Both the position numbers and the translations under genes were made by a program. Below the pieces are notes generated by a model, which made no database searches, was not told where the DNA came from, and saw only the letters and a list, made by a program, of their open reading frames with translations. From Slackia sp. ZJ119 (GTDB taxonomy: Bacteria > Actinomycetota > Coriobacteriia > Coriobacteriales > Eggerthellaceae), in NCBI RefSeq assembly GCF_011039175.1, contig NZ_JAAKEN010000004.1, positions 62,001-126,000 on the forward strand: DNA of 64,000 nt. The letters run 5' to 3'. Shown piece by piece: positions 17,948 through 28,030 of this stretch. Every line of letters begins with the position of its first letter. Position 1 is the stretch's first letter.

Positions 17948-18490
17948 ATGTCTCGTATCGGCAAGCAGCCCATTACCGTTCCCGCAAGCGTTACGGTAAC
18001 CATCGACGGCAGCACCGTCACCGCAAAGGGCCCGAAGGGCGAATTGACGCGCACGTTCCAGCCCATGATGAACATCACGCAGGAGGGCGACGAGATCATC
18101 GTCACGCGCCCGGACGATTCCCGCGAGGCCCGCAGCTTCCACGGCCTGACCCGCACGCTCATCGCCAACATGGTCGAAGGCGTCGAAAAGGGCTTCTCGA
18201 AGAAGCTGCAGCTCGTCGGCGTCGGCTACCGCGCCGCGCTCAAGGGCAAGGACCTGGAGATGCAGCTCGGCTATTCGCACCCCGTTGTGGTCGTGGCTCC
18301 CGACAACATCACGTTCGAGGTGCCCAGCCAGACCGAGATCGTCGTTTCCGGCCCCTCGAAAGAAGCGGTCGGCCAGGTGGCGGCCAACATCCGCAAATGG
18401 CGCAAGCCCGAGCCGTACAAGGGCAAGGGCATTCGCTACGAAGGCGAGCGCATCCGTCGCAAGCTTGGCAAGGCTGCCAAGGGCGACTAA
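17948..18490 (+). CDS. rplF: 50S ribosomal protein L6
   Basis: Encodes 180 residues with two L6 repeats: [20 protein letters not shown], then [24 protein letters not shown], and the closing [21 protein letters not shown]6 lies near the factor-binding site. ATG 17948 follows GACAGGAGGG, one of the strongest Shine-Dalgarno sequences in the window. rplR follows after 38 bases. Confidence 0.98.
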   Translation: MSRIGKQPITVPASVTVTIDGSTVTAKGPKGELTRTFQPMMNITQEGDEIIVTRPDDSREARSFHGLTRTLIANMVEGVEKGFSKKLQLVGVGYRAALKGKDLEMQLGYSHPVVVVAPDNITFEVPSQTEIVVSGPSKEAVGQVAANIRKWRKPEPYKGKGIRYEGERIRRKLGKAAKGD

Positions 18491-18528
18491 TCTGGCCATC
18501 GCATACGTTTGATTTCGAAGGGACAATC

Positions 18529-18897
18529 ATGAACAAGTGCCAAAAAAAGCAAGCTGCGTTGGCCCGTCGCCATCGTCGCGTGCGCGGTAAGATCTCCGGA
18601 ACGGCGGTCCGTCCCCGCATGTGCGTCACGCGCAGCAACTCCAACCTGTACGTGCAGTTCGTCGACGACGTGGCAGGCAAGACCCTGTGCGGCGTGTCGA
18701 CGCTGGGCCCGGACTTCAAGGAAACGGGCAAGAGCGGCGCCACCGTCGAGGGCGCGGCCGCTCTCGGCGCCATCGCGGGCGCCAAGGCGCTCGAAGCGGG
18801 CATGACCGAGGTCGTGTTCGATCGTGGCGGCAACCTGTATCACGGGCGCATCAAGGCCTTGGCCGACGCCGCCCGCGAAGCTGGCCTGGTATTCTAG
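18529..18897 (+). CDS. rplR: 50S ribosomal protein L18
   Basis: Encodes 122 residues: a basic N terminus ([18 protein letters not shown]), [20 protein letters not shown], and C-terminal [21 protein letters not shown]18 delivers 5S rRNA with L5. Start at ATG 18529 with GAAGGGA upstream; in-frame upstream sequence belongs to rplF overlap and is not conserved. rpsE follows 12 bases later. Confidence 0.97.
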   Translation: MNKCQKKQAALARRHRRVRGKISGTAVRPRMCVTRSNSNLYVQFVDDVAGKTLCGVSTLGPDFKETGKSGATVEGAAALGAIAGAKALEAGMTEVVFDRGGNLYHGRIKALADAAREAGLVF

Positions 18898-18909
18898 AAG
18901 GGAAGTCGA

Positions 18910-19440
18910 ATGGCTCGTAACACGAAGCAAGAAAACGCCGCCGCTCCCGAGCTTGAAGAGCGCGTCGTTTACATCAACCGCGTCGCCAAGGTCGTCAAGG
19001 GCGGTCGTCGTTTCGCTCTGACCGCGCTGGTGGTCGTCGGCGACGGCAATGGTCGCGTCGGCATCGGCATGGGCAAGTCCCAAGAAGTGCCGATCGCCAT
19101 CAAGAAGGGCGTCGAAGACGCGAAGAAGAACATGTTCACCGTGCCGCTGACCGAGGCGAAAACGGTTCCGCACGAGATCATCGGCGAATTCGGTGCGGCC
19201 CGCGTGCTCATCAAGCCGGCTGCCCCTGGTACCGGCGTTCTGGCCGGCGGCGCTGCCCGCGCCGTCATGGAGCTGGCCGGCGTCACCGACGTCATCACCA
19301 AGTCGCTCGGCTCTGACAACATCATGAACGTCGTCAAGGCCACCGGCGAAGGCCTCATGCAGATGGAAAGCGCCGAGCAGGTCGCTGCCCGCCGCGGGAT
19401 GACCGTGGGCGAGATCTACGGCTGGAAGGAGCGCAAGTAA
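18910..19440 (+). CDS. rpsE: 30S ribosomal protein S5
   Basis: Encodes 176 residues. The dsRNA-binding fold is clear: [34 protein letters not shown], and [21 protein letters not shown]5 sits at the mRNA entry site and influences fidelity; the N terminus is slightly longer than the E. coli protein. ATG 18910 follows GAAGGGAAG. Its stop overlaps the rpmD ATG by one base. Confidence 0.98.
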   Translation: MARNTKQENAAAPELEERVVYINRVAKVVKGGRRFALTALVVVGDGNGRVGIGMGKSQEVPIAIKKGVEDAKKNMFTVPLTEAKTVPHEIIGEFGAARVLIKPAAPGTGVLAGGAARAVMELAGVTDVITKSLGSDNIMNVVKATGEGLMQMESAEQVAARRGMTVGEIYGWKERK

Positions 19441-19634
19441 TGAGCGAGACGAAGACGCTGCGCGTCAAGCAGATCAAAAGCGCCATCGGCTACAACAAGG
19501 ACCAGGGCGCCACGCTTCGCAACTTGGGCCTGGGCAAGATCAACCGCGAGAACGTCCTGCCGGACAACCCGAGCGTGCGCGGCATGATCTTCAAGGTCAA
19601 GCACCTCGTGGAAGTCGTCGAGGAAACTGCCTAG
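19440..19634 (+). CDS. rpmD: 50S ribosomal protein L30
   Basis: Encodes 64 residues: [38 protein letters not shown], then [17 protein letters not shown]. Matches bacterial L30 with a few extra terminal residues. The start shares a base with the rpsE stop, so coupling is expected. It is followed by an unusually long 173-base gap before rplO that contains a large hairpin. Confidence 0.97.
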   Translation: MSETKTLRVKQIKSAIGYNKDQGATLRNLGLGKINRENVLPDNPSVRGMIFKVKHLVEVVEETA

Positions 19635-19643
19635 TCGCGTTCT

Positions 19644-19687
19644 GCGTTTCGCGCCGTGCGGGCACGCGTCCCGGCGGCGCGAAACGC
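19644..19687 (+). promoter_or_regulatory. 13-bp inverted repeat between rpmD and rplO
   Basis: GCGTTTCGCGCCG (19644-19656) and CGGCGCGAAACGC (19675-19687) are perfect inverse repeats around an 18-base loop. No T-run follows. It is the third strong hairpin placed in a gap of this operon and may be an mRNA-processing or attenuation element. Confidence 0.55.
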
Positions 19688-19807
19688 GAGCGCATGTCAG
19701 GTCCGCCGCGCCCCCTTGGCGCAGGCGGGCCGTTTTGAGTCCGCCAGCTGCGAGCTGCTGGCACCGGATTGTTCCGGAAACAGCGAAAGACAAGGAGAAC
19801 ACATCCC

Positions 19808-20257
19808 ATGGAACTGAAAGATCTCAAGCCGGTATCGGGCACCAACAAGAACCGCAAGCGCAAGGGCCGCGGCCAGGGCTCTGGCAACGGCAAGACGGCC
19901 GGCCGCGGCATGAACGGCCAGAAGTCCCGCGCCGGCGGCGGCAAGGGTCCCGGCTTCGAGGGCGGCCAGACGCCTTTGGCGCGTCGTCTTCCCAAGCTGC
20001 CCGGCTTCCGCAACATCAACCGCGTGGAATACCTGCCGGTCAACGTCAGCCGCTTGGACGCGAAGTTCGAGGCCAACGACGTGGTGGATGGCGATTCTCT
20101 GAAGGCCAAGGGCATCATCAAAAAGGCCGATGCGCTGGTGAAGGTGCTGGGCGACGGTGAGATCACCAAGCCCTTGACCGTGAAGGTTGACAAAGTGTCG
20201 GCTTCCGCCAAGGCGAAGATCGAGGCGGCCGGAGGAAAGGTCGAAGAGCCTTGCTAA
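19808..20257 (+). CDS. rplO: 50S ribosomal protein L15
   Basis: Encodes 149 residues: [20 protein letters not shown], the Gly-rich [17 protein letters not shown], and [19 protein letters not shown] late-assembling 50S protein that threads through 23S rRNA. ATG 19808 follows AAGGAG. Its last seven bases overlap the secY start codon region, linking the two translationally. Confidence 0.98.
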   Translation: MELKDLKPVSGTNKNRKRKGRGQGSGNGKTAGRGMNGQKSRAGGGKGPGFEGGQTPLARRLPKLPGFRNINRVEYLPVNVSRLDAKFEANDVVDGDSLKAKGIIKKADALVKVLGDGEITKPLTVKVDKVSASAKAKIEAAGGKVEEPC

Positions 20258-21531
20258 GCTCTATTGTCAATGCGTTCAAGATTCCCGAGCTGCGCAAGAA
20301 GATCTTCTTCACGCTCGCGATCATTGCGCTGTACCGCCTGGGCGCCTACATTCCGGTGCCCGGCATTCCGTTCAACCAGTTCGCCCAGTCGTTCCGCGAC
20401 GCCGGCGTGTCGATGACCATGCTCGACCTGTTTACCGGCGGTGCGCTTTCGAACTTCTCGGTGTTCTCGCTCGGCATCATGCCCTACATCACGGCATCCA
20501 TCATCATGCAGCTGATGCAGGGCGTCATTCCGGCGGTCGGACGTTGGGCGAAGGAAGGCGATGCGGGTCGCCGCAAGATCACGCAGATCACGCGTTACCT
20601 CACGCTGGGCTTGGGCCTCATCAACGCGGTGGGCTACCTGTTGCTGTTCCAGTCGCCGCAGTACGGCGTCGTGTTCTCCGACGCGGTGCCGGCCTGGTTC
20701 ACGAGCATCGTCGTGGTGTTCACGCTCGTGGTGGGCACGGCGCTCATCATGTGGATGGGCGAGCTCATCACGCAGCGCGGCGTGGGCAACGGCATGTCGC
20801 TCATCATCTTCATCTCCATCGTCTCGGGCGTTCCCGGCGCCATTTTCTCGTCGATCAACTATACGGCCGACCTGGGAATGGGCATTGCCGTCACGCTGCT
20901 CATCATCCTCGTGGTGCTGGCCTGCATCCCGGCCATCATCTTCGTGGAGCGTGCGCAGCGCCGCATCCCGGTGAACTATGCCAAGCGCATCCAGGGCCGT
21001 CGCCAAATGGGCGGCCAGTCCACCTACATCCCGTTGAAGGTGAATGCGGCCGGCGTCATCCCGATCATCTTCGCAAGCTGCCTCATCTACTTCCCGGCAC
21101 AGCTGGCGGCGCTGTTCAACGTCGATTGGCTCAACAGCTTCGCCAACGCCATTTCCACGGGCTGGATCAACTGGGTCCTCAACGTGGTGCTCATCGTCTT
21201 CTTCGCGTACTTCTACACCTCGATGGTGTTCAATCCCGAAGAGACCGCCGAGAACCTCAAGAAGCAGGGCGGCTTCATTCCGGGCGTCCGTCCGGGCACG
21301 GCGACGATGCAGTACATTAAAAACGTGCTGCACCGCGTGACGCTGCCGGGCGGCATCTTCGTCGCGGTCATCGCGGTGGTGCCGTCCATCATCTTCTACT
21401 TCACCGGCAACCAGCTCATTCAGGCGTTTGGCGGCACGTCCATCCTCATCATGATCGGCGTTGCGCTCGACACCATGAACAAGGTGGAAAGCCAGCTGAA
21501 GATGCACAACTACGAAGGCTTCTTCAAATAG
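20251..21531 (+). CDS. secY: Protein translocase channel subunit SecY
   Basis: Encodes 426 residues with ten expected membrane segments. Recognisable parts: N-terminal [28 protein letters not shown], the TM2 plug region [20 protein letters not shown], and the cytoplasmic loop [10 protein letters not shown]. SecY forms the pore through which SecA or the ribosome drives proteins. Start is TTG at 20251, overlapping rplO by 7 bases; GGAGG lies at 20231-20235, and this gives the family N terminus, whereas the next ATG would truncate it. A terminator follows, closing the ribosomal-protein operon. Confidence 0.97.
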   Translation: MLSSIVNAFKIPELRKKIFFTLAIIALYRLGAYIPVPGIPFNQFAQSFRDAGVSMTMLDLFTGGALSNFSVFSLGIMPYITASIIMQLMQGVIPAVGRWAKEGDAGRRKITQITRYLTLGLGLINAVGYLLLFQSPQYGVVFSDAVPAWFTSIVVVFTLVVGTALIMWMGELITQRGVGNGMSLIIFISIVSGVPGAIFSSINYTADLGMGIAVTLLIILVVLACIPAIIFVERAQRRIPVNYAKRIQGRRQMGGQSTYIPLKVNAAGVIPIIFASCLIYFPAQLAALFNVDWLNSFANAISTGWINWVLNVVLIVFFAYFYTSMVFNPEETAENLKKQGGFIPGVRPGTATMQYIKNVLHRVTLPGGIFVAVIAVVPSIIFYFTGNQLIQAFGGTSILIMIGVALDTMNKVESQLKMHNYEGFFK

Positions 21532-21576
21532 GAAGCCGGGCGGCCGCGCCGACGCGCCCCGCTTGTGCGAGCTTGG

Positions 21577-21613
21577 AAAGGCCTGGGCATCGAAAGGTGC
21601 CCGGGCCTTTTGG
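21577..21613 (+). terminator. Rho-independent terminator after secY
   Basis: AAAGGCCTGGGCA pairs with TGCCCGGGCCTTT (one T-G pair) around an 8-base loop, followed by TT. It separates the rplB-secY operon from adk, which has its own promoter. Confidence 0.75.
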
Positions 21614-21741
21614 CGTTCGGGCGCCGCGCCGCCGCGTCTCGTCCGGCCGCCCGGCGGCTTGGACGGACGGCTCAACGCCGACGTCATTCATAAAGGTTCT
21701 CTGCCACTTGGGTCTCGAGGGGCGCAGGCTGCCGCGACGTT

Positions 21742-21750
21742 TGCTACAAT
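21742..21750 (+). promoter_or_regulatory. Extended -10 promoter of adk
   Basis: TG-C-TACAAT at 21742-21750 is an extended -10 element; the -35 position (about 21722) is poor, as expected for this class. Transcription would begin about 30 bases before the adk ATG. Confidence 0.5.
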
Positions 21751-21787
21751 GAGCAAATCGATCATCCGTCGAAAGGAACCTGGCATT

Positions 21788-22414
21788 ATGAACATCGTAC
21801 TGTTGGGCGCTCCGGGCGCCGGCAAGGGAACCCAGGCAGCGCTCCTCGTTGAAGAATTCGGCACTCCGCACATTTCCACGGGCGACATGCTGCGTGCGGC
21901 CGTCAAGGCGGGCACGCCGCTGGGCAAGGAAGCCAAGAAGTACATGGATGCCGGCGATCTGGTGCCCGATGACGTCATCATCGGCCTGGTGGCCGAGCGT
22001 CTGCAGCAGCCCGACACCGAGGCCGGCTTCATCTTGGACGGCTTCCCGCGCACAAGCGCCCAGGCCGTCGCGCTCGATGCGCAGCTTTCCGAGCTGGGCC
22101 GCCCGCTCGACGCCGCGCTGCTCATCGACGTTGATTCGGAAGTCATCGTAAAGCGTCTGACGAGCCGCCGCATGTGCAAGGAATGCGGCTACATCGGCAG
22201 CGCTGCCGACGAGTCCTGCCCCAAGTGCGAAGGCGAAATGTACCAGCGCGACGATGACAACGAAGCCACGGTGCGCAACCGCTTGGACGTGTACGAGAAG
22301 TCCACGGCGCCGCTCATCGACTACTATCGCGGCTGTGACTCGCTCGTGTCCATCGATGGCGACCGCGACCCGCAGGCAGTCTACGCCGACGTCAAAGAAG
22401 CCCTGCACGTCTAG
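21788..22414 (+). CDS. adk: Adenylate kinase
   Basis: Encodes 208 residues. P-loop GAPGAGKGTQ at residues 7-16, NMP-binding HISTGDMLRAAV, and FILDGFPRTSAQA. The LID domain has CKECGYIG and CPKCEG, a Cys4 zinc site typical of Gram-positive enzymes. Converts AMP plus ATP to two ADP. ATG 21788 follows GAAAGGAACC. In most Gram-positives map, infA and the alpha operon follow adk; here a membrane-protein gene does, so those genes have been separated. Confidence 0.97.
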   Translation: MNIVLLGAPGAGKGTQAALLVEEFGTPHISTGDMLRAAVKAGTPLGKEAKKYMDAGDLVPDDVIIGLVAERLQQPDTEAGFILDGFPRTSAQAVALDAQLSELGRPLDAALLIDVDSEVIVKRLTSRRMCKECGYIGSAADESCPKCEGEMYQRDDDNEATVRNRLDVYEKSTAPLIDYYRGCDSLVSIDGDRDPQAVYADVKEALHV

Positions 22415-22444
22415 GTGCTCTGCGGCCTGTGACGCCGAGTTTTC

Positions 22445-24622
22445 ATGCCGTCGGTTCGCGACAACGCCACCTATTTCTGCCGCAGCTTCATGGATCGCCA
22501 TGGAGCTGCGGTTTTACATTTTGCGAAAGTCGCGGCCGTGCTCATCGCCTGCGCCCTGGCGCTCGAGGTCTTTGTGTTCAACATGAACTTCTATCTGACG
22601 GCAGGGCTTGAGCCGCGCGACGTCACGCGCGAATGCGGCCTGCCGGAAAACGACATCGGCCAGCTCATGCTCACCGAAGCGAACCATGCCGTCGTGCTGC
22701 AAGGCCTCGACCAGGCGGTCGAGAACGTGTGGCTCGACTTCGACGGCGAACAGCCCGCCCAGCTGCTGGAATGCAAAGTCTTGTTCACCGACGAGGCGCA
22801 CAAGACGTTTTTCGACACGACGGAATACACGCGCGGCGTGCCGATCGTCGACGTGTCCACGGTGTCGGAAAAAAGCGAGTACTTGAACCTCAATGCGTCG
22901 GGGCGTGTGCAGGCGCTCGAAATCGAGCTCGTGGGCGACGAGGTGCGCTATCCGGTGCTGCTCGACAAGGTGGTCGTCAACGCCAACCGCCCGTTCGACT
23001 TCAGCAAGACGCGCTTCGGGGTTGCGCTGGGCATTCTGTGCCTCGTCTATGCATTCCGGCCGCGCTCGGCCATCTATCGCTGGCCGCTGCGCGTGCGTCC
23101 AAGGTTGACCAAAACGATCATCATTGTGGTGTTCGTCGTGGAATGCCTGGTCATGACGTCGTATCTGTTCTTCGGGTCGAACTTGGTGGGGGTGGCCACC
23201 AGCTCGTACAACTACGGGTCGTGGGACGGCGTGAGCGTGGCGAACACGTTCGAGGTGGGCGGCGAGAACGCCCAGCAATACGCCGAGTTGGCAAAATCGT
23301 TCACGCGCGGCCAGCTGTGTTTGGAGGAAGAGCCCCCCGAATGGCTCAAGGCGATGGACGACCCCTACGACAAGGGCGCGCGCGACGAAGCGCAGAAGGA
23401 GACGGGGGAGGACTACCTGTTCGACGTGGCCTATCACGACGGGAAGTACTACGTGTATTTCGGCGTGGTGCCGGTGTTTTTGTTCTACCTGCCGTTCTAC
23501 CTGGTCACAGGCGCGAATTTTCCCACGGCGCTCGGCGTTTTGGCAAGCGTGCTGGCATTTGCGGGCGGCTGCACGGCGCTGCTCGATCGCTTTGCGCGCC
23601 ACCACTTCAAGCGGGTGAGCCTGGGGCTGTTCTTGCTGCTGCAGATCCCGCTCGTCGCGTGTTCGGGTGTTTTGTACCTGCTGAAGTTTCCGACGTTCTA
23701 CTCGCTGCCCATCGCGCTGGGTTTGGCGTTCAGCGTGTGGGGGCTGTATTTGTGGATGGTGGGACGTTCGGCGGCGCATCCGTGCCGCTGGTATGCGGCC
23801 GGGTCGCTGTGCATGGCGCTCGTGGCGGGATGCCGCCCGCAGCTGCTCGTGCTGTCCTGCGTGGCGTTCCCGCTGTTCTGGCGCCGCTACATCACCGAAA
23901 AACGCCTGTTCACGGGTGCGGGCGCCCGCGAATTCGCCTGTCTTGTCGCGCCGTATGCCGCGGTGGCGCTGGCCATTATGGGGTACAACGCGGCGCGTTT
24001 CGGCTCGCCGACCGATTTCGGTGCCAGCTACAACCTCACCGTCAACGACATGACGCGCCGCGGGTTCAACCTGGGACGGATCCTTCCCGCCCTGTTCGCC
24101 TATTTCCTGCAGCCGCCGTGCGTCACGGGCGTGTTCCCCTATGTGCAGCCGGCGCCGTTCGACACCACCTATCTGGGGCAGACCATCAAAGAGGCCACGT
24201 TCGGCGGCATTTTCGCGTGCCTGCCGGTGCTGTGGATCCTCGCTGCGTCGCGCCGCATCCTGGCCTTGCGCGTGAGCGAGCGGGCCACCCACACCACCGC
24301 CGGGGTCGTGGTCGCGCTGGTGGCGGGCGGCGTGGTCGTGGCGCTGGCCGACGCGCAGATGGCGGGCATCCTCGAGCGTTACTTCGCCGACTTCAGCTTC
24401 ATGTTCCTGGCTGCGGCCGTGCTGCTTTTGTTCGTCGCCAACGAGCGGCTGGCGCCAGGCACGCCGGCATCTTCGCTTTTCCAGAACGCGCTGCTGGCCG
24501 TCGTGGCGCTGTCGGTCGTCTACGTGGCGCTCGTGTGCTTCGTGCCCGAAGTGGGCTGGTATTCCGACATCTACGACTGGGCCTACCAAAACGTCATCGA
24601 AGCGGCCCAGTTCTGGACCTAG
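22445..24622 (+). CDS. Polytopic membrane protein, glycosyltransferase-like, function unknown
   Basis: Encodes about 725 residues. One membrane segment near residues 28-48 precedes an extracytoplasmic domain of about 140 residues, then roughly ten more membrane helices. The motif DGKYYVYFGVVPVFLFYLP resembles membrane glycosyltransferases of the PMT/GT-C kind that use lipid-linked sugars, but no catalytic Asp-Glu motif could be assigned with confidence. The start is uncertain: ATG 22445 or ATG 22490, neither with a strong ribosome-binding site. It follows adk by 30 bases and may be co-transcribed. Confidence 0.6.
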   Translation: MPSVRDNATYFCRSFMDRHGAAVLHFAKVAAVLIACALALEVFVFNMNFYLTAGLEPRDVTRECGLPENDIGQLMLTEANHAVVLQGLDQAVENVWLDFDGEQPAQLLECKVLFTDEAHKTFFDTTEYTRGVPIVDVSTVSEKSEYLNLNASGRVQALEIELVGDEVRYPVLLDKVVVNANRPFDFSKTRFGVALGILCLVYAFRPRSAIYRWPLRVRPRLTKTIIIVVFVVECLVMTSYLFFGSNLVGVATSSYNYGSWDGVSVANTFEVGGENAQQYAELAKSFTRGQLCLEEEPPEWLKAMDDPYDKGARDEAQKETGEDYLFDVAYHDGKYYVYFGVVPVFLFYLPFYLVTGANFPTALGVLASVLAFAGGCTALLDRFARHHFKRVSLGLFLLLQIPLVACSGVLYLLKFPTFYSLPIALGLAFSVWGLYLWMVGRSAAHPCRWYAAGSLCMALVAGCRPQLLVLSCVAFPLFWRRYITEKRLFTGAGAREFACLVAPYAAVALAIMGYNAARFGSPTDFGASYNLTVNDMTRRGFNLGRILPALFAYFLQPPCVTGVFPYVQPAPFDTTYLGQTIKEATFGGIFACLPVLWILAASRRILALRVSERATHTTAGVVVALVAGGVVVALADAQMAGILERYFADFSFMFLAAAVLLLFVANERLAPGTPASSLFQNALLAVVALSVVYVALVCFVPEVGWYSDIYDWAYQNVIEAAQFWT

Positions 24623-24800
24623 GAACGCACGTGTTCGCGTGTCCGCCCGCACGAAGAGCCGGGTAAAGCGTCGGGCCTCTCAAAGGCCCTGGCGCAGGCG
24701 TGTAGGCCTTTTCCGCTGATTTCGCGCCGTTTTCCCCTGTTCGCCAGCGAAGCGCTACTCTTGTCGTCAGCGCATCCTTGCATTCGAGAAAGGACCTTTC

Positions 24801-25526
24801 ATGGAAATCGTGATCGCGAGCTCTTATGATGACATGAGTCGCCGCGCCGCCGACGTGTTCGCCGCCCAGGTGCAGCAAAACCCCGAAAGCGTGCTCGGCC
24901 TGGCCACCGGGTCGACCCCTATCGGCCTGTACGCCGCGCTGGTGAAGGACTATGAGGACGGCGCCGTCGATTTCTCGAAGGTGAAGACGTTCAACTTGGA
25001 CGAATACCGCGGCCTCGACCCCGAGCACGACCAGTCCTACCGCTACTTCATGCAGAAGAACCTGTTCGACTACGTGAACATCGACGTTGCGAACACCCAC
25101 GTGCCCAACGGCGCCGACCCGGACGCCGAAGCGGCGTGCGCGGCCTATGAGGCGGGCATCGCCGAGGCGGGCGGCATCGATCTGCAGCTGCTCGGCCTGG
25201 GCCACAACGGCCACATCGGCTTCAACGAGCCGTGCGACTGCTTCCCGGTCGACACGCACCTGGTGGAGCTGACCGAAAGCACCATCCAGGCCAACAGCCG
25301 CCTGTTCGACAGCGTCGACGACGTGCCGCGCGAAGCCTACACCATGGGCATCGGCACCATCATGAAGGCCCGCCGCATCGTCATGGTCGCCAGCGGCAAG
25401 GACAAGGCCGAAATCGTGAAGGCCGTCGTGAGCGGCCCGGTCACGCCCGAGGTGCCGGCGTCGGTGCTGCAGCTGCATCCGAACGTCACCGTGTTCGTGG
25501 ACGCCGAGGCGGGCTCGCTGCTGTAG
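24801..25526 (+). CDS. nagB: Glucosamine-6-phosphate deaminase
   Basis: Encodes 241 residues. Substrate-binding LGLATGSTPIGLYAAL, FNLDEYRGL with the catalytic Asp, and LGLGHNGHIGFNEP containing the catalytic His. Converts glucosamine-6-phosphate to fructose-6-phosphate and ammonia, the last step of amino-sugar degradation into glycolysis. ATG 24801 follows GAAAGGA. It ends at a strong terminator before nagA, so nagB and nagA are separate transcription units although in the same pathway. Confidence 0.97.
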   Translation: MEIVIASSYDDMSRRAADVFAAQVQQNPESVLGLATGSTPIGLYAALVKDYEDGAVDFSKVKTFNLDEYRGLDPEHDQSYRYFMQKNLFDYVNIDVANTHVPNGADPDAEAACAAYEAGIAEAGGIDLQLLGLGHNGHIGFNEPCDCFPVDTHLVELTESTIQANSRLFDSVDDVPREAYTMGIGTIMKARRIVMVASGKDKAEIVKAVVSGPVTPEVPASVLQLHPNVTVFVDAEAGSLL

Positions 25527-25562
25527 ACGCGCTCGAGTCTCGTTCCAAAAAAGAAACAAAAC

Positions 25563-25602
25563 AGCCCTCTTCGTGGGAACGGCCGCGAAGAGGGCTATTT
25601 TT
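25563..25602 (+). terminator. Rho-independent terminator after nagB
   Basis: AGCCCTCTTCG (25563-25573) pairs with CGAAGAGGGCT (25586-25596), followed by A and five T. A textbook terminator, partly supported in reverse by an upstream A-rich run. Confidence 0.85.
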
Positions 25603-25653
25603 ATACGCAACAGGCGCACGGGACGCCGCATTCCGACACCGAAAGGACCCATC

Positions 25654-26772
25654 ATGCGCATCGTAGGAGGTCAGGTATTCACGGGAAACAAGTTCGAGCG
25701 ACGGGACGTGGCCATCTCGGGCGATCGGTTCGTCGAGGCCGCCGAAGTGCGCGACGACGGCCAGACCATCGACGCGGCCGGCTGCTACGTCATTCCGGGC
25801 CTTGTCGACATTCACTTTCACGGCAGCGCCGGGTCCGACATGAGCGACGGCGACCTGGAAGGGCTGCACCGCATGGGCGCCTACGAGGCGTCGCGCGGCA
25901 TCACCGCCATGTGCCCGGCCACGATGACGCTGCCTGAAGACGTGCTGCTTCGCGCGGCGAAGGCGGCCCGGGCCTACGAGCCGGCCGCGGACGAGGCGGC
26001 GCTTGTGGGCATCAACATGGAAGGCCCCTACATCTCGCCGGGAAAGGTGGGCGCCCAGAATCCGGCTCACGTGCGGACCCCCGACGCGGAGGAGTTCAAG
26101 CGCCTGCAAGAAGCGGCCGGCGGCCTGTTCAAGCTGGTCGACATTGCCCCCGAAGAGCCCGGCGCAGACGAATTCATCGAAGCCCTCGCGTCTGACGTGC
26201 GCATTTCGGTGGCGCACACGAAGGTCGACTACGACACCGCCAAACGCGCGTTTGCCAAGGGCGCCCGCCATGTGACGCACCTGTACAACGCCATGCCGGG
26301 CCTGCACCACCGCGATCCCGGCCCCATTCCGGCGGCGGTCGAAAACCCTGACGTAACGGCAGAGATCATCGCCGACGGCGTGCACATCCACCCGGCCATG
26401 GTGCGGCTGGCCTTCAAGCTGTTCGGCGATGACCGCATGGTGCTCGTGAGCGACACGCTGCGGGCGGCGGGCCTTGGCGACGGCGTGTACGACCTGGGCG
26501 GCCAAGACGTCACGGTGGAAGGCCCGGTGGCCACCATCGCGGCCGGAAACCTGGCGGGCAGCGTGAGCGACCTCATGCGCTGCCTTGTGGTGGCCGTGCG
26601 CGACATGGGCATTCCGCTTGCCAGCGCGGTGAAGGCGGCCGCGTCCAATCCCGCCCGCGCCATCGGCCTTGCCGATCGAGGCGCCATCGAGGTGGGGCGC
26701 ATCGCCGACGCGGTCGTGCTCGACGAAGACCTCAACATCCGCCACGTCATCGTGCGCGGCACTGTCCTGTAA
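25654..26772 (+). CDS. nagA: N-acetylglucosamine-6-phosphate deacetylase
   Basis: Encodes 372 residues. Metal site HFHG near residue 60, NMEGPYISPGKVGAQNPAH, the AHTKVDYDTA and THLYNAMPGLHHRDPG histidines, DGVHIHPAM, and VSDTLRAAG carrying the catalytic Asp. Removes the acetyl group from GlcNAc-6-phosphate, feeding nagB. ATG 25654 follows GAAAGGA. With nagB and the downstream lyase, epimerase and kinase it forms a full amino-sugar degradation route. Confidence 0.96.
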   Translation: MRIVGGQVFTGNKFERRDVAISGDRFVEAAEVRDDGQTIDAAGCYVIPGLVDIHFHGSAGSDMSDGDLEGLHRMGAYEASRGITAMCPATMTLPEDVLLRAAKAARAYEPAADEAALVGINMEGPYISPGKVGAQNPAHVRTPDAEEFKRLQEAAGGLFKLVDIAPEEPGADEFIEALASDVRISVAHTKVDYDTAKRAFAKGARHVTHLYNAMPGLHHRDPGPIPAAVENPDVTAEIIADGVHIHPAMVRLAFKLFGDDRMVLVSDTLRAAGLGDGVYDLGGQDVTVEGPVATIAAGNLAGSVSDLMRCLVVAVRDMGIPLASAVKAAASNPARAIGLADRGAIEVGRIADAVVLDEDLNIRHVIVRGTVL

Positions 26773-27069
26773 CCATGTTTCCGCATATGTGCGGTAAAAC
26801 GGGGCCGCAGGGCCTGAAATCGTGAAAACAGGTCCCGCGGCGGGAAAAAACAGCCGCTGAACTCGTGTTTCTTTTCGCGTTTCGGCGCGTTTTCGCACGC
26901 CGTCGGCACGGGGCCGTGCGCCGACGCGCCGCTTTCGTTACAAAATGCGAACTCTTTTTCCACAGACACCGCATCTGCCTATACTAAGAGTATTGGTGTC
27001 CGGAAAGGGAGCGGACACAAGACGGTTGCGGGACTCGTTGCCCGCCGAGCCAGAAAGGGGGAACACGCA
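26773..27069 (+). promoter_or_regulatory. Promoter region of the Dpp-type transporter operon
   Basis: No gene here. TTTCCA (26957-26962) and TATACT (26980-26985) are 17 bases apart, a plausible promoter. Just downstream GTGTCCG and CGGACAC form a 7-bp stem (26996-27018) in the leader, before the GAAAGGGGG ribosome-binding site. Near the nagA end, CCGCA-TATG-TGCGG is a small dyad. Confidence 0.45.
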
Positions 27070-28026
27070 ATGAACAATCTTTTACGTCTCGTGGGGAACA
27101 GGCTGATTGCCTTGCCCATCATGGTGCTTGGCGTGACGTTCTTGGTATTTTTCATCATGTCGTTCTCGCCTATCGACCCTGCTTATTCGGCGCTTGGTGA
27201 AAGCGCCAGCCCGGAGGCGTTGGCCGCCTACCGCGAGCAGCACGGTCTGAACCAGCCTTGGATCGTGCAGTACGGCCTGTTTTTGGGCGGCTTGCTCCAA
27301 GGCGACTTGGGAACGTACGGCGCTGCCGGCAACTCGGTGCTCGACCGCGTGGCCGAAGCGCTGCCGGTGACGCTGCAGCTGACGTTCATCGGCCTCATCA
27401 TCGCCGTGGTGCTTGCCGTCGTTTTGGGCATCGTCTCGGCGGTGTACCGCGACCAGTGGCCTGACCAGGTCATTCGCGTCTTTTCCATCCTGTGCATCGC
27501 GACGCCGTCGTTCTGGCTCGCCGTGCTCCTCATCCTGCTCTTCTCGTCCACGCTGCACCTGCTGCCGGCCTCTGGCGACCTGCCGAACTTCTTCGACGAT
27601 CCGGGTGGCTACATGGCCCGCATCATCATGCCGGCCTTCGCCTTGGGCATTCCCGTCGCCGGCACGCTGACCCGCGTCATCCGCACGTCGATGGTCGAAG
27701 AGCTCGACAAGGACTATGTGCGCACCGCCATCGGCGCCGGCATTCCGCGCCGCACCGTCATCGCCCGCAACGTGCTGCGCAACGCGCTCATCACGCCGGT
27801 GACCGTGCTCGGCCTGCGCATCGGCTACCTTATCGGCGGCGCCGTCGTCATCGAGGTCATCTTCAACCTGCCGGGCATGGGCATGACCATTCTCCAGGGC
27901 GTGCAGGGCAACTACCCGACGTTGGTGCAGGGCGTGACCGTCACCGTCGCCGTGACGTTCATCATCATCAACATCATCGTCGACATGCTCTACATCCTCA
28001 TCAACCCACGCATTAGGACGGTGTAG
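27070..28026 (+). CDS. ABC transporter permease, DppB type
   Basis: Encodes 318 residues with six membrane segments. N-terminal LIALPIMVLGVTFLVFFIMS is the typical first helix of DppB-like permeases, followed by a periplasmic loop and the EAA-like coupling loop (VRTAIGAGIPRRTVIARNVL). Imports peptides, nickel or sugars depending on the binding protein. Here the neighbourhood points to an amino sugar, possibly sialic acid. ATG 27070 follows AAAGGGGG. The fused permease-ATPase begins 5 bases after its stop. Confidence 0.92.
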   Translation: MNNLLRLVGNRLIALPIMVLGVTFLVFFIMSFSPIDPAYSALGESASPEALAAYREQHGLNQPWIVQYGLFLGGLLQGDLGTYGAAGNSVLDRVAEALPVTLQLTFIGLIIAVVLAVVLGIVSAVYRDQWPDQVIRVFSILCIATPSFWLAVLLILLFSSTLHLLPASGDLPNFFDDPGGYMARIIMPAFALGIPVAGTLTRVIRTSMVEELDKDYVRTAIGAGIPRRTVIARNVLRNALITPVTVLGLRIGYLIGGAVVIEVIFNLPGMGMTILQGVQGNYPTLVQGVTVTVAVTFIIINIIVDMLYILINPRIRTV

Positions 28027-28030
28027 TCCC

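Noticed and set aside
20254-21687. A 477-codon minus-strand frame over secY
   Set aside because: Asp/Glu/His/Arg-rich shadow of membrane-helix codons; no ribosome-binding site.
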